Assembly: GCA_045658645.1 (NCBI GenBank) | Contig: JAZOVJ010000064.1 | Location: 1-15,416, forward strand | Reading direction: 5' to 3' | DNA: 15,416 nucleotides | DNA from: UBA1738 sp045658645 | GTDB lineage: Bacteria > Bacillota > Clostridia > UBA1381 | Shown: positions 7,603-14,924 of the stretch, in pieces | Layout of the letters: each line of letters starts with the position of its first letter | Numbering within the stretch: the stretch's first letter is position 1 | Made by a program: the position numbers and the translations under genes | The notes under the pieces: generated by a model | Told to the model about the DNA's origin: nothing | The model's database searches: none | Seen by the model: only the letters and a program-made list of their open reading frames with translations

Positions 7603-8336
7603 CAATAAAACACCTCCGTTAAAAATAGTCCTTCGGGCGGCGCAGTTATACCTGCCCGCTTTCTGTCGCAAGAATTTATTATGTCCTCCATATCGTCTGC
7701 GTTAATTTTTCCGCAGCCCACAAAGGCAAGAGTCCCTGCAATAATTCTTACCATATTGTATAGGAATCCGTTGCCTAAAACGGAAATCTTTATTAAATCT
7801 CCGTCCTTTTCAACACTTATATCGTATATGGTCCTGACCGTTGTTTTCACGGTAAATCCACTTGCTGCAAACCCGATAAAATCATGCTCGCCCAAAAACG
7901 CCTTTGCGGCTTTTTGCATCGCCTTGATATTTAGATTATACGGGTAGTGCCAGGCATAATTTACTTTAAAAACATCGGGGAACTGTGAATTCTGAATGTA
8001 ATAAGTATAGCGCTTTTTCTTTGCGCAATATCTTGAATGAAAGTCTGCAGTTTCGTCTTCTGCTTTTATGCAGACAATATCCTTTGGTAGATAGGTTTTT
8101 ATCGCAAGCGGCAGCTTGTCTGCAGGGATTGTAGTTTCTGACCCGAAATTGCAGACAAACATTTCGGCGTGTACGCCTGTATCTGTGCGGCTGCACCCGA
8201 TAACTCTCGGGCGTGCGCCGGTAAGCTTAAATATGGCTGTTTCCAAAACATCCTGTACCGTAACCGCATTTTGCTGGCTCTGCCACCCGTGATAACGAGT
8301 TCCGTCATACTGGATTGTAAGCTTAATGTTACGCAT
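7602..8336 (-). CDS. truA: tRNA pseudouridine(38-40) synthase TruA
   Basis: TruA isomerises uridines 38, 39 and 40 in the anticodon arm of many tRNAs. The 244-residue product has the usual length and carries the catalytic Asp52 in the motif CSRTDTGVHA (48-57). The N-terminal LTIQYDGTRYHGWQ strand (6-19) and the C-terminal FLYNMVRIIAGTL helix are also typical. ATG at 8336 follows GGGAGATAGG. It lies 21 nt behind ecfT, reproducing the widespread ecfA1-ecfA2-ecfT-truA order of Firmicutes, but here it is followed by envelope genes rather than rplM-rpsI. Its stop overlaps the next start by one base. Confidence 0.97.
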   Translation of the reverse strand: MRNIKLTIQYDGTRYHGWQSQQNAVTVQDVLETAIFKLTGARPRVIGCSRTDTGVHAEMFVCNFGSETTIPADKLPLAIKTYLPKDIVCIKAEDETADFHSRYCAKKKRYTYYIQNSQFPDVFKVNYAWHYPYNLNIKAMQKAAKAFLGEHDFIGFAASGFTVKTTVRTIYDISVEKDGDLIKISVLGNGFLYNMVRIIAGTLAFVGCGKINADDMEDIINSCDRKRAGITAPPEGLFLTEVFY

Positions 8337-8357
8337 CCTATCTCCCTTTCATAAATG

Positions 8358-9158
8358 TTATATTGTCAAAAATACAAAAGATGCCAAAATCACCACAAAA
8401 GATGCTACAGCATCACGCCACGTCATCTTCATCTGTTTCATTCTTGTTCTGTTCTTTCCGCCATGATAGCAACGCGAGTCCATTGCAACCGCAAGGTCGT
8501 CAGCACGCCTGAATGCACTTATAAACAGCGGCACCAATAACGGTATCATTGCTTTGGCACGCTTTAAAAGGTTTCCGCTTTCAAAATCAGCGCCACGCGC
8601 GGTTTGCGCCTTTATTATCTTTTCCGTTTCCTCGGAAAGTGTCGGAATAAAGCGGATTGCAATAGTCATCATCATTGCAATTTCGTGTGCCGGCACTTTT
8701 ATTACCTCAAACGGCTTTAATAATTTTTCTATTCCATCGGTGAGCATAAGCGGTGATGTGGTAAGTGTCAAAAGAGATGTCACCACAACCAGAAGCGATA
8801 ATCTCAAAACCATAATCACGGCTGTTTTAAGACCCGCTTCTGTGATTTTTACACTTTCAAAGAACGGACAAGTCCACAAAACTTCACCGCCCTGTGTCAT
8901 AAACAGGTTAATAATACTTGTGAAAATCAAAATGTAGAGCATAGGCTTTAAGCCTCTTATAATGTACTTCACCGGTAATTTTGAAAGCCATACAAGAAAG
9001 GCTGTGAACATGAACACAAGTGCGTATCCAAGTGGCGATGAAATCAGAAATAATATAATTATATAAACCAACGACAACAAAATTTTAATGCGGGCATCCA
9101 TCCTGTGTATAAAAGAATTTCCTTCTATATACTGTCCGATTGTAATGTCTTTAAACAT
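8358..9158 (-). CDS. ecfT: ECF transporter transmembrane (T) component EcfT
   Basis: EcfT is the membrane scaffold that couples ATP hydrolysis by EcfA1/EcfA2 to movement of an S component carrying a vitamin or micronutrient. The 266-residue protein has several hydrophobic segments (about 25-58, 70-88, 110-133 and the C-terminal 20 residues). It also has the two coupling-helix motifs that dock on the ATPases, TARGAD (186-191) and the second as DSRCYHGG (227-234). Length and hydrophobic pattern fit the family. The ATG overlaps the ecfA2 stop by 8 bases and is preceded by AGGAGGCAGAAA, a very strong ribosome binding site. Confidence 0.94.
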   Translation of the reverse strand: MFKDITIGQYIEGNSFIHRMDARIKILLSLVYIIILFLISSPLGYALVFMFTAFLVWLSKLPVKYIIRGLKPMLYILIFTSIINLFMTQGGEVLWTCPFFESVKITEAGLKTAVIMVLRLSLLVVVTSLLTLTTSPLMLTDGIEKLLKPFEVIKVPAHEIAMMMTIAIRFIPTLSEETEKIIKAQTARGADFESGNLLKRAKAMIPLLVPLFISAFRRADDLAVAMDSRCYHGGKNRTRMKQMKMTWRDAVASFVVILASFVFLTI

Positions 9159-10011
9159 TTTCTGCCTCCTTTAAAAGCTCGGCATATACTTCTGCTGCAA
9201 ACTTAACTGTGTAAATGTCTGGTCTTATGTCAATCCCTGCCGCAATAAGTCTGTGTGTCAGCTCGGTTATCTCAGGGACATCAAGCCCCATCTCCCGAAG
9301 CTCTGCTGAACGCTCGAACACCTCTGCTACACTTCCACGCATAGCAAGCTTTCCTTTATTCATAACAAGCACTTTGTTTGCTATGGCGGCAACATCTTCC
9401 ATTGAGTGCGAAACAAATATAATTGTCAGCTTTTCGTTTTCTTTGTGAAGTGTAACAAGCTGGTTCAAAATCTCGTCTCTGCCCTTCGGGTCAAGCCCCG
9501 CTGTCGGCTCGTCCAATATAAGCACTTTAGGGCGCATTGAAAGGACGCCTGCAATCGCAACCCTACGCTTTTGTCCGCCCGACAATTCAAAAGGCGACTT
9601 TTCCAAAAGCTCCTCAGAAAGCCCCACAAAGTGAATTGCATCAAGAACTCTCTGTTTTATTTCCTCCTCTGAAAGTCCCATATTGCGAGGTCCAAAGGCT
9701 ATATCCTTATACACCGTTTCCTCAAAAAGCTGATGCTCAGGATACTGAAAAACCAAGCCAACGTCACGGCGCACTTCTCTTAAATCAACATCGGGTGCCG
9801 TTATATCAACGCCGTCAATCTCGATTTTTCCGCCTGTTGGCTTAATAAGAGCATTAAGATGCTGTATCAATGTGGATTTGCCTGAGCCTGTATGCCCTAT
9901 CACCGCCACGAAATCACCGTCAGGTATTTCAAAGCTTATATCTGATAAAGCAGTTTGCTCAAACGGCATACCCTGCTGATATATATAACTTAAATTTGTT
10001 ACCTTAATCAT
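9151..10011 (-). CDS. ecfA2: ECF transporter ATPase EcfA2
   Basis: This is the second of the two ABC ATPases of the energizing module. The 286-residue chain shows Walker A GHTGSGKST (39-47), Q-loop Q89 within VFQYPEHQLF, the signature LSGGQKRR (143-150), Walker B VLILDE (163-168) with D-loop AGLDP, and switch His202. The PEHQLFEETV stretch is typical of EcfA2 rather than EcfA1. The start at 10011 overlaps the ecfA1 stop as ATGA and begins the first strand, MIKVTNLSYIY; a longer in-frame start at 10053 lies within ecfA1 and is not needed. AAAGGG lies upstream. Translational coupling with ecfA1 and ecfT suits the 1:1:1 stoichiometry. Confidence 0.95.
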   Translation of the reverse strand: MIKVTNLSYIYQQGMPFEQTALSDISFEIPDGDFVAVIGHTGSGKSTLIQHLNALIKPTGGKIEIDGVDITAPDVDLREVRRDVGLVFQYPEHQLFEETVYKDIAFGPRNMGLSEEEIKQRVLDAIHFVGLSEELLEKSPFELSGGQKRRVAIAGVLSMRPKVLILDEPTAGLDPKGRDEILNQLVTLHKENEKLTIIFVSHSMEDVAAIANKVLVMNKGKLAMRGSVAEVFERSAELREMGLDVPEITELTHRLIAAGIDIRPDIYTVKFAAEVYAELLKEAENV

Positions 10012-10856
10012 TTCTTTAATCCCTTTAATTTCTGAAGAAGTACTTCCTTGCACTCGTCCACTGTGATTATATCCTCCGGTAAATCAATACCCATTGCCCG
10101 AAGCCTGAATAACAGTTCTGTAACCTGTGGTACATCCAGACCTATCTTCTTGATTTTTTCAACCTCGGAAAACACCTTTTTCGGTACATCGTCAATTACA
10201 ACCTTGCCTTTTTCCATAACCACAACCCTGTCAGAAAGCGCGGCTTCTTCCATATAATGAGTTATTAAAACCACTGTCATTCCACGCTCCCGATTAAGCT
10301 TTTTAATGGTCTTCATAACCTCGTGTCTGCCCTTAGGGTCAAGCATAGCAGTCGGCTCGTCAAGAATAATAATCTGCGGCTCCATAGCAAGAACGCTTGC
10401 GATTGCTATTCTCTGCTTCTGTCCGCCTGACAGTCTTGATGGCGTGCTTTTCGCAAACTCTGACATATTCACTATTTCAAGACACTCGTCAACTCTTCGT
10501 CTTATTTCTTCCGGCTTTATGCCCAGATTTTCAGGGGCAAACGCCACTTCGTCTTCAACAATCGCCGCAACAATCTGGTTGTCAGGATTTTGGAAAACCA
10601 TTCCCGCTGTGCTTCTTATATCAAAGGTGTGCGCTTCGTCCTGCGTGTCCATTCCGGCAATATACACCCTGCCGCCTGACGGCAACAAAATGCCGTTCAA
10701 GTGCTTTGCAAAGGTGGATTTTCCCGAACCGTTATGACCAAGCACAGCAACAAAGCTGCCCTTTTCAATATGAAGGTCAAGCTCTTTTATAACATACTTT
10801 TTCTCTTGTGTTTCTTCGTCATCATAAGAAAATGACAACTTTTCTACGTCAATCAT
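10008..10856 (-). CDS. ecfA1: ECF transporter ATPase EcfA1
   Basis: EcfA1 is the first ABC ATPase of the group II ECF energizing module. Its 282 residues contain Walker A GHNGSGKST (40-48), Q-loop Q89 in VFQNPDNQIVA, which is characteristic of EcfA1, the signature LSGGQKQR (142-149), Walker B IIILDE (162-167), D-loop AMLDP and switch His200. The C-terminal extension after about residue 225, with KKIGLDVPQVTELL, resembles the matching part of EcfA2 (REMGLDVPEITELT), consistent with ancient duplication of the pair. It starts one base after the stop of the SAM methyltransferase gene, with TTGGAG about 11 nt upstream. Confidence 0.96.
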   Translation of the reverse strand: MIDVEKLSFSYDDEETQEKKYVIKELDLHIEKGSFVAVLGHNGSGKSTFAKHLNGILLPSGGRVYIAGMDTQDEAHTFDIRSTAGMVFQNPDNQIVAAIVEDEVAFAPENLGIKPEEIRRRVDECLEIVNMSEFAKSTPSRLSGGQKQRIAIASVLAMEPQIIILDEPTAMLDPKGRHEVMKTIKKLNRERGMTVVLITHYMEEAALSDRVVVMEKGKVVIDDVPKKVFSEVEKIKKIGLDVPQVTELLFRLRAMGIDLPEDIITVDECKEVLLQKLKGLKK

Positions 10857-10857
10857 A

Positions 10858-11727
10858 TCAGTCTTTGCTCCAACGACTACTCATTCCGCAAGGAAGCACC
10901 AATCCCTTTTCCTGCATCATAAGTCCTATTTCATCGCAGGCAACCTTTCCTGCGTATTTCTTCTTCATTGTAAGTGTTAAAACGTTTTCCATAATGGTCT
11001 GGGAAAGTCCTGTTGTGTATGAATTTATCAGGAAGAACAACGGCTCGTCCGACAAAATCTTCATACAGTCCTCAACCAAAGAATAAAGTTCGTCCTCAAT
11101 TTTCCAAAGCTCGCCGTTTGGTCCTCTGCCGTATGACGGCGGGTCCATAATGATAGCATCGTACTTTTTCCCTCGCCTTGCTTCTCGCTGAACAAACTTC
11201 TTTACATCGTCAACGATGTATCGTACCGGCTTATCAGAAAGCCCCGATGATGCCATATTCTCCTTTGCCCAGGCTACCATTCCCTTTGATGCATCAACGT
11301 GGCACACTTCTGCGCCTGCCGCAGTTGCCGCAACGGTTGCACCGCCCGTATAGGCAAAAAGGTTTAAAACCTTAATCGGTCTTCCTGCATTTTTTATAAG
11401 TTCAGAAAACCAGTCCCAGTTAACTGCCTGTTCGGGAAAAAGCCCTGTATGCTTAAATCCCATCGGCTTTATGTTAAAGGTCAGGTTTTTATAGGAAACC
11501 GTCCATCTCTCCGGCATCTTTTTGTTAAAATACTCCCAACTTCCGCCGCCTTTATCACTTCTGTGATATGTGGCATCTGTTTTTGTCCATAAAGGAGTTT
11601 TTGCCTTTTCGGTCCAGATTGCCTGAGGGTCAGGTCGGCGAAGGAGTATGTTTTTCCAGTACTCAAGCTTTTCACCGCCTGCTGCATCTATTAAAATGTA
11701 GTCTTTCCAACTATTTGCACACCACAT
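10858..11727 (-). CDS. Class I SAM-dependent methyltransferase, RlmI/COG1092-like
   Basis: This 289-residue protein has a Rossmann-type SAM-binding core. Motif I is LNLFAYTGGAT (121-131), the acidic loop VDASKG is at 144-149, and motif IV is DPPSYGRG (195-202). It resembles RlmI-type enzymes that methylate cytosine C5 in 23S rRNA. The PUA domain found in E. coli RlmI is absent; instead there is an N-terminal beta-rich segment with LIDAAGGEKLEYW (12-24). Substrate is therefore uncertain, with rRNA most likely. It lies between the S component (1 nt away) and ecfA1 (1 nt away) with only a weak purine-rich AAAGAAG ribosome binding site, suggesting coupled translation. Confidence 0.82.
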   Translation of the reverse strand: MWCANSWKDYILIDAAGGEKLEYWKNILLRRPDPQAIWTEKAKTPLWTKTDATYHRSDKGGGSWEYFNKKMPERWTVSYKNLTFNIKPMGFKHTGLFPEQAVNWDWFSELIKNAGRPIKVLNLFAYTGGATVAATAAGAEVCHVDASKGMVAWAKENMASSGLSDKPVRYIVDDVKKFVQREARRGKKYDAIIMDPPSYGRGPNGELWKIEDELYSLVEDCMKILSDEPLFFLINSYTTGLSQTIMENVLTLTMKKKYAGKVACDEIGLMMQEKGLVLPCGMSSRWSKD

Positions 11728-11728
11728 A

Positions 11729-12289
11729 TTATTTCTTCTTTCTGATATTAATAAGTCTTACAATTACAGGGCTTAACACAAGGTTTACGCCAACTTCCAC
11801 AAAAAAGTTCAAGCCGATAAGTCCCACAAAAATGAACTGCACGCCGTTAGCGCCACCTGCCCATTCGGTAATAGTTTCCATAAAGAACAGAAGACATCCC
11901 AAAACGAATACGCCTGTGTTTACTATAGGACAGGCAATTGCTGATAAAACAACTGCTAATGTATGGTTTACCTTTTTTAATGCGTTATACAAAAGTCCTG
12001 CTAAAAGACCGCAAAGAGTTCCTTTTACAAGCACGGTTATAATTGTTCCTATAACATTAACCGCCAAAAATGCATTGGCATCGCCGCTTGCAAGCACCGC
12101 AATACCTGACACCAAGCCAAGCCAAGCGCCAATCCCGGCACCGCAAGTTGCCGCACCGATGGCTATAGGCACTAAAACAAGATTGATTGCAAACATTCCG
12201 GCAGGAATTCTTATGTATGTCTGCAGCACCCAGACAAGCGCTGTCAGAATAGCCGATAATACCAAATTTTTTGTTGTCATTTTACTCAT
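11729..12289 (-). CDS. ECF transporter S component, vitamin type (substrate unknown)
   Basis: This 186-residue hydrophobic protein has about six membrane segments and the pattern of ECF S components that bind a small vitamin or precursor and toggle on EcfT. Segments include LVLSAILTALVWVLQTYIRI near the N-terminus, FAINLVLVPIAIGAATCGAG, a GAWLGLVSGIAVL stretch and LVKGTLCGLLAGLLYN. The PIAIGA plus GAWLGL arrangement recalls pantothenate-type S proteins, but I cannot assign the substrate. ATG at 12289 is favoured because AGGAGGAATCACAA precedes it; an ATG at 12325 lacks such a site. It is the first gene of the nine-gene unit, so the module and one S protein are made from the same transcript. 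The leader is only about 50 nt, too short for a known vitamin riboswitch. Confidence 0.85.
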   Translation of the reverse strand: MSKMTTKNLVLSAILTALVWVLQTYIRIPAGMFAINLVLVPIAIGAATCGAGIGAWLGLVSGIAVLASGDANAFLAVNVIGTIITVLVKGTLCGLLAGLLYNALKKVNHTLAVVLSAIACPIVNTGVFVLGCLLFFMETITEWAGGANGVQFIFVGLIGLNFFVEVGVNLVLSPVIVRLINIRKKK

Positions 12290-12341
12290 TTGTGATTCCT
12301 CCTCAAAAAGCCTATAAAAAGACATTCTTTTTCAATTTATT

Positions 12342-12370
12342 ATTTTATCATATTTTGAAAAATTCGTCAA
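12342..12370 (-). promoter_or_regulatory. Promoter of the ECF-truA-rho operon
   Basis: On the minus strand TTGACG (12370-12365) and TAAAAT (12347-12342) are spaced 17 nt. This places a transcription start about 45-50 nt upstream of the S-component start codon. No riboswitch-sized leader exists between them. Confidence 0.7.
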
Positions 12371-12422
12371 TACAAAACAGGCGTGCATGCTAAAAAATAT
12401 ACTGCCGAAACCCGCTCTGCTA

Positions 12423-12451
12423 TTGACTTTTCTTCCTTTTTTTGCTATACT
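12423..12451 (+). promoter_or_regulatory. Promoter of the DUF6472-ddh unit
   Basis: TTGACT at 12423-12428 and TATACT at 12446-12451 are separated by exactly 17 nt. It lies 26 nt upstream of the first start codon and is divergent from the ECF operon promoter. Confidence 0.75.
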
Positions 12452-12477
12452 TTTTAGGAAATGAAAGGTGATTTGAT

Positions 12478-12663
12478 ATGAGAAAATCCAAAACCAGTTG
12501 CGAAACCTGTGCATACTACGCCTATGACGAGGATTGGGAAAGCTATTTTTGCGAAATAAACCTTGACGAAGACGAAATGATGCGCTTTATGCAAGGCAGC
12601 TTCTATAACTGCCCATATTGGCGAAACGGTGACGAATACGAACTGGTACGCCACCAGAATTGA
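12478..12663 (+). CDS. Small four-cysteine acidic protein, DUF6472-like
   Basis: This 61-residue protein has four cysteines, C8 and C11 as a CxxC pair, then C25 and C45 (CPYW). That spacing could bind zinc or an iron-sulfur cluster, though no activity is known. The middle is strongly acidic, with NLDEDEMMRF (28-37). I recall a clostridial family, DUF6472, with this same layout including NLDEDEM and GDEY segments, so it is a genuine conserved small gene. A good ribosome binding site, AAAGGTGA, lies 6 nt before the ATG and the promoter is only 26 nt away. It precedes ddh by 61 nt and is likely cotranscribed. Confidence 0.8.
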   Translation: MRKSKTSCETCAYYAYDEDWESYFCEINLDEDEMMRFMQGSFYNCPYWRNGDEYELVRHQN

Positions 12664-12724
12664 CATAAAATACCGCCTTTTTGGGCAATTTATTTATATA
12701 AACTTTTGGAAAAGAGGTCTTTTA

Positions 12725-13705
12725 ATGATTAAAGTGGGGATTGTTGGCTACGGCAACCTTGGTCGTGGCGTTGAATGTGCTATAAAACAAAATGATGATA
12801 TGGAGCTTTACGGCGTTTTTTCAAGAAGAAATCCGGATAGCTTTGAAACCCTGACAGGTGCAAAAACTTACCATATTGACGAAATTTTAAAGCATAAGGA
12901 CGAAATTGACGTTCTTGTTCTTTGTGGCGGAAGTGCAACAGACCTTCCAAAGCAGACACCTATATTAGCAAAGAATTTCAATGTTATCGACAGTTTTGAT
13001 ACGCACGCAAAAATTCCCGAACACTTTGGAAATGTGGATAAGGAAGCAAAACAGGGTGGAAATATCGCAATTATATCAGTTGGTTGGGACCCGGGAATGT
13101 TCTCGCTAAACCGACTTTACGCAGAAGCTGTTTTACCTTGCGGCAAGGACTATACTTTCTGGGGCAAAGGCGTAAGCCAGGGGCATTCCGATGCAATCCG
13201 CAGGGTTGAGGGCGTTTTGGATGCAAAGCAATACACTATCCCTTGCGATGACGCTTTGGAAAAAGTACGAGCAGGCGAAAACCCTGACCTTTCAACACGT
13301 CAAAAGCATTTGAGAGAATGCTTTGTTGTTCTAAAAGATGGTGCTGACGCCAGAAAAGTAGAAAAAGAAATCAAAGAAATGCCTAACTATTTTGCGGACT
13401 ATGACACAACCGTTCACTTTATTTCAAAAGAAGAACTTGACCGCGACCACAGCGGTATTCCACACGGCGGATTTGTTATAAGAAGCGGAAAAACAGGGCT
13501 TAACAGTGAGAATAACCACATAATTGAATATAGCTTAAAGCTTGACTCCAATCCTGAATTTACTTCTTCGGTTTTGGTATGCTACGCAAGAGCGGCGGTT
13601 CGTATGTCAAAAGAGGGTATTTTTGGCTGCAAGACAGTGTTCGATGTAGCGCCGTGCTACCTTTCACCGCATACAAACGAAGATTTAAGAAAAAGATTGT
13701 TATAA
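12725..13705 (+). CDS. ddh: meso-Diaminopimelate D-dehydrogenase
   Basis: Ddh (EC 1.4.1.16) converts tetrahydrodipicolinate, ammonia and NADPH to meso-diaminopimelate in one step, bypassing the succinylase or acetylase routes and feeding peptidoglycan and lysine synthesis. The 326-residue length matches the Corynebacterium-type enzyme. The Rossmann motif VGYGNLGRG (6-14) is followed by FSRRNP, the arginine pair expected for the NADP phosphate. Substrate-site segments recognisable from the family include CGGSATDLP, SVGWDPGMFS, FWGKGVSQGHSDA, IPHGGFVI and HIIEYSLKLDSNPEFT. ATG at 12725 is chosen because the fold begins there and AGAGG lies 9 nt upstream; an upstream in-frame ATG at 12629 falls inside the preceding gene. 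A terminator hairpin follows the stop. Confidence 0.96.
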   Translation: MIKVGIVGYGNLGRGVECAIKQNDDMELYGVFSRRNPDSFETLTGAKTYHIDEILKHKDEIDVLVLCGGSATDLPKQTPILAKNFNVIDSFDTHAKIPEHFGNVDKEAKQGGNIAIISVGWDPGMFSLNRLYAEAVLPCGKDYTFWGKGVSQGHSDAIRRVEGVLDAKQYTIPCDDALEKVRAGENPDLSTRQKHLRECFVVLKDGADARKVEKEIKEMPNYFADYDTTVHFISKEELDRDHSGIPHGGFVIRSGKTGLNSENNHIIEYSLKLDSNPEFTSSVLVCYARAAVRMSKEGIFGCKTVFDVAPCYLSPHTNEDLRKRLL

Positions 13706-13710
13706 TGCAG

Positions 13711-13732
13711 GGAACGGCCTGAGTGTCGTTCC
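13711..13732 (+). other. Short hairpin after ddh
   Basis: GGAACG pairs with CGTTCC across a 10-nt loop just after the ddh stop codon. There is no T-run, so it is not a terminator by itself. It may be a 3' stabilising stem or chance. Confidence 0.4.
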
Positions 13733-13747
13733 TGATAAACAACACAC

Positions 13748-13783
13748 AAAAACCACCTGCAAAACAACTGCAAGTGGTTTTTT
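13748..13783. terminator. Terminator between ddh and the GH20 remnant
   Basis: AAAAACCAC and GTGGTTTTT pair, with a C-A mismatch and then a TGCA/TGCA inner stem, followed by a T-run on the plus strand and an A-run on the other side. It can terminate ddh transcripts and probably those from the opposite strand, whose reading frame ends at 13786. Confidence 0.8.
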
Positions 13784-13785
13784 TA

Positions 13786-14545
13786 TTACATAGCATCAAG
13801 CTCCGCAAACAACTTCTCAAGCCTGTAAAGTTCACTTTCCTTATTGGATGCCATCCAGCTTTCACGGTAGCGCTTAAGGAATTCCTGAGTATTTGATACT
13901 CTCTTGAGTTCATATTTACCAAACTTGGTAAGCATTTCAGCTACTACAATTATGCCTTCTGCCGCCAGGATAAACTCTGTTCTGTACCTATCTATCTCCC
14001 AGCTCTGTTCTTTTAGTTCACCGATAACTCTCCGGCAATCAGCAATACAACTTTTAATTTCTTCCTGAGTTGGAAGCTCAAAATCATGCATTTGCGAGTT
14101 CATAGTCATTATCGAATAGCTCCAGATAAGCTTGTTCCATGACATCAGCAAATTGGCATGGCTCACAATTTTAAGGTATTTGACAGCATTTTGGTTCTTG
14201 TAGCAAATCGCATTTAGGCTCTCGTCAAACTCCCCATCCGCCTTTGTTTCGATATTCCAGCTTTTTTGCAGCGCCAAGAACAAAGCCGTGCATAGAAAGT
14301 TCAATAGAACATAAGTGCCCATAATCGCCCCAGTTTGTGTTAATCATACCTGTAGCACCGTGCTTGTATCCCTCACTTACCTCGTTTGATGCAGAAACTG
14401 TCAGAATAACATCTGTTCCGTTTTTAAACACGCTCAAAGCCTTGTCTATTCTTGCATCATCAATCAGGTTCTTAATATTAATCTCCTTTGATGTAAGTAC
14501 ATTTTCCTTAATTTCAAGCTTTTTTGGTTTTGGTAATAAATGCAT
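13786..14545 (-). pseudogene. GH20 beta-N-acetylhexosaminidase remnant (core deleted, frameshifted)
   Basis: Two overlapping minus-strand frames are pieces of one gene. The first (from ATG 14545) starts MHLLPKPKKLEIKEN, the usual N-terminus of GH20 domain 2, and runs to SNEVSEGYK. It then jumps directly (about 14362) into ATGMINTNWGDYGHL, which is the C-terminal end of the GH20 catalytic barrel. The roughly 350 residues between, including the catalytic Asp-Glu pair, are missing. At a run of six T (14262-14267 on the plus strand) the frame shifts by +1. Without the shift, GFVLGAAK would continue as SWNIETKADGEFDES and so on to the final codon near 13789, ending in a helical region with FLKRYRESW typical of the GH20 C-terminus. 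Promoter and RBS (AAAGGAG) remain. A sequencing error could explain the frameshift, but not the internal deletion. Confidence 0.75.
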
Positions 14546-14585
14546 ATATTTTCTCCTTTGTTATTTGCTGTAACCCCTCGACCGT

Positions 14586-14614
14586 ATTATATCACAGCTT
14601 CATAAAAAATTCAA
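14586..14614 (-). promoter_or_regulatory. Promoter in front of the GH20 remnant
   Basis: TTGAAT (14614-14609) and TATAAT (14591-14586) on the minus strand are 17 nt apart. An AAAGGAG ribosome binding site follows, 7 nt before the ATG. The promoter looks intact although the gene is broken. Confidence 0.65.
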
Positions 14615-14722
14615 TATTATAGATTTGAGGTAGTATGACTTTTAAAAACGCAGAATAAATCCATTGAATTTACCAAAGGAATACGAGATACAAATATCCC
14701 CTCGTATTTGCATACAAAAAAA

Positions 14723-14798
14723 GAGGAACAGCGAGACAAGTGACTAATTTTTTGTATAAAAAATCGGAACAAGCGCTATACAGCTTGCTCTGACGTGG
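14723..14798. repeat. Degenerate direct repeat, copy 1 (decayed terminator module)
   Basis: Begins GAGGAACAG and ends GACGTGG, matching copy 2 at 14925-14998 over its whole length. On the minus strand it carries a stem (14792-14783 with 14774-14765) with one mismatch followed by six T. It looks like a decayed copy of the active tRNA terminator. The shared GACGTGG corresponds on the minus strand to CCACGTC, the bases that span the CCA end of the tRNA in copy 2. Confidence 0.7.
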
Positions 14799-14924
14799 AA
14801 GAAACGAATGACTTAGATGCAACTGCACCAAAGTGCACTCGTAAAAAGGTGGTAGCGACAGCGAAGCGTCGTGAGTGCGTTTACAAACGAACAGGTAAGC
14901 AGAGCGTGCCTTTTTACGAAAAAG

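Noticed and set aside
8463..8480. Second EcfT coupling motif reads SRC rather than ARG
   Set aside because: The surrounding YHGG and position are normal, and variants at the Gly occur among Firmicute EcfT proteins as far as I recall. Not strong evidence of altered function.
10012..10053. Longer EcfA2 N-terminus starting inside ecfA1
   Set aside because: The ABC fold starts at the ATG overlapping the ecfA1 stop (ATGA), the usual coupled arrangement, and the added residues have no family counterpart.
12290..12341. Possible vitamin riboswitch ahead of the ECF S component
   Set aside because: Only about 50 nt separate the promoter -10 from the start codon, and only a small A/T-rich stem can form there.
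14225..14322. A AAA AAG slippery heptamer in the GH20 remnant, in the same frame as the dnaX site, suggesting programmed frameshifting
   Set aside because: The continuation that matches GH20 is in the +1 frame, whereas this heptamer promotes -1 slippage. The catalytic core is also deleted, so a simple indel in a broken gene is more likely.
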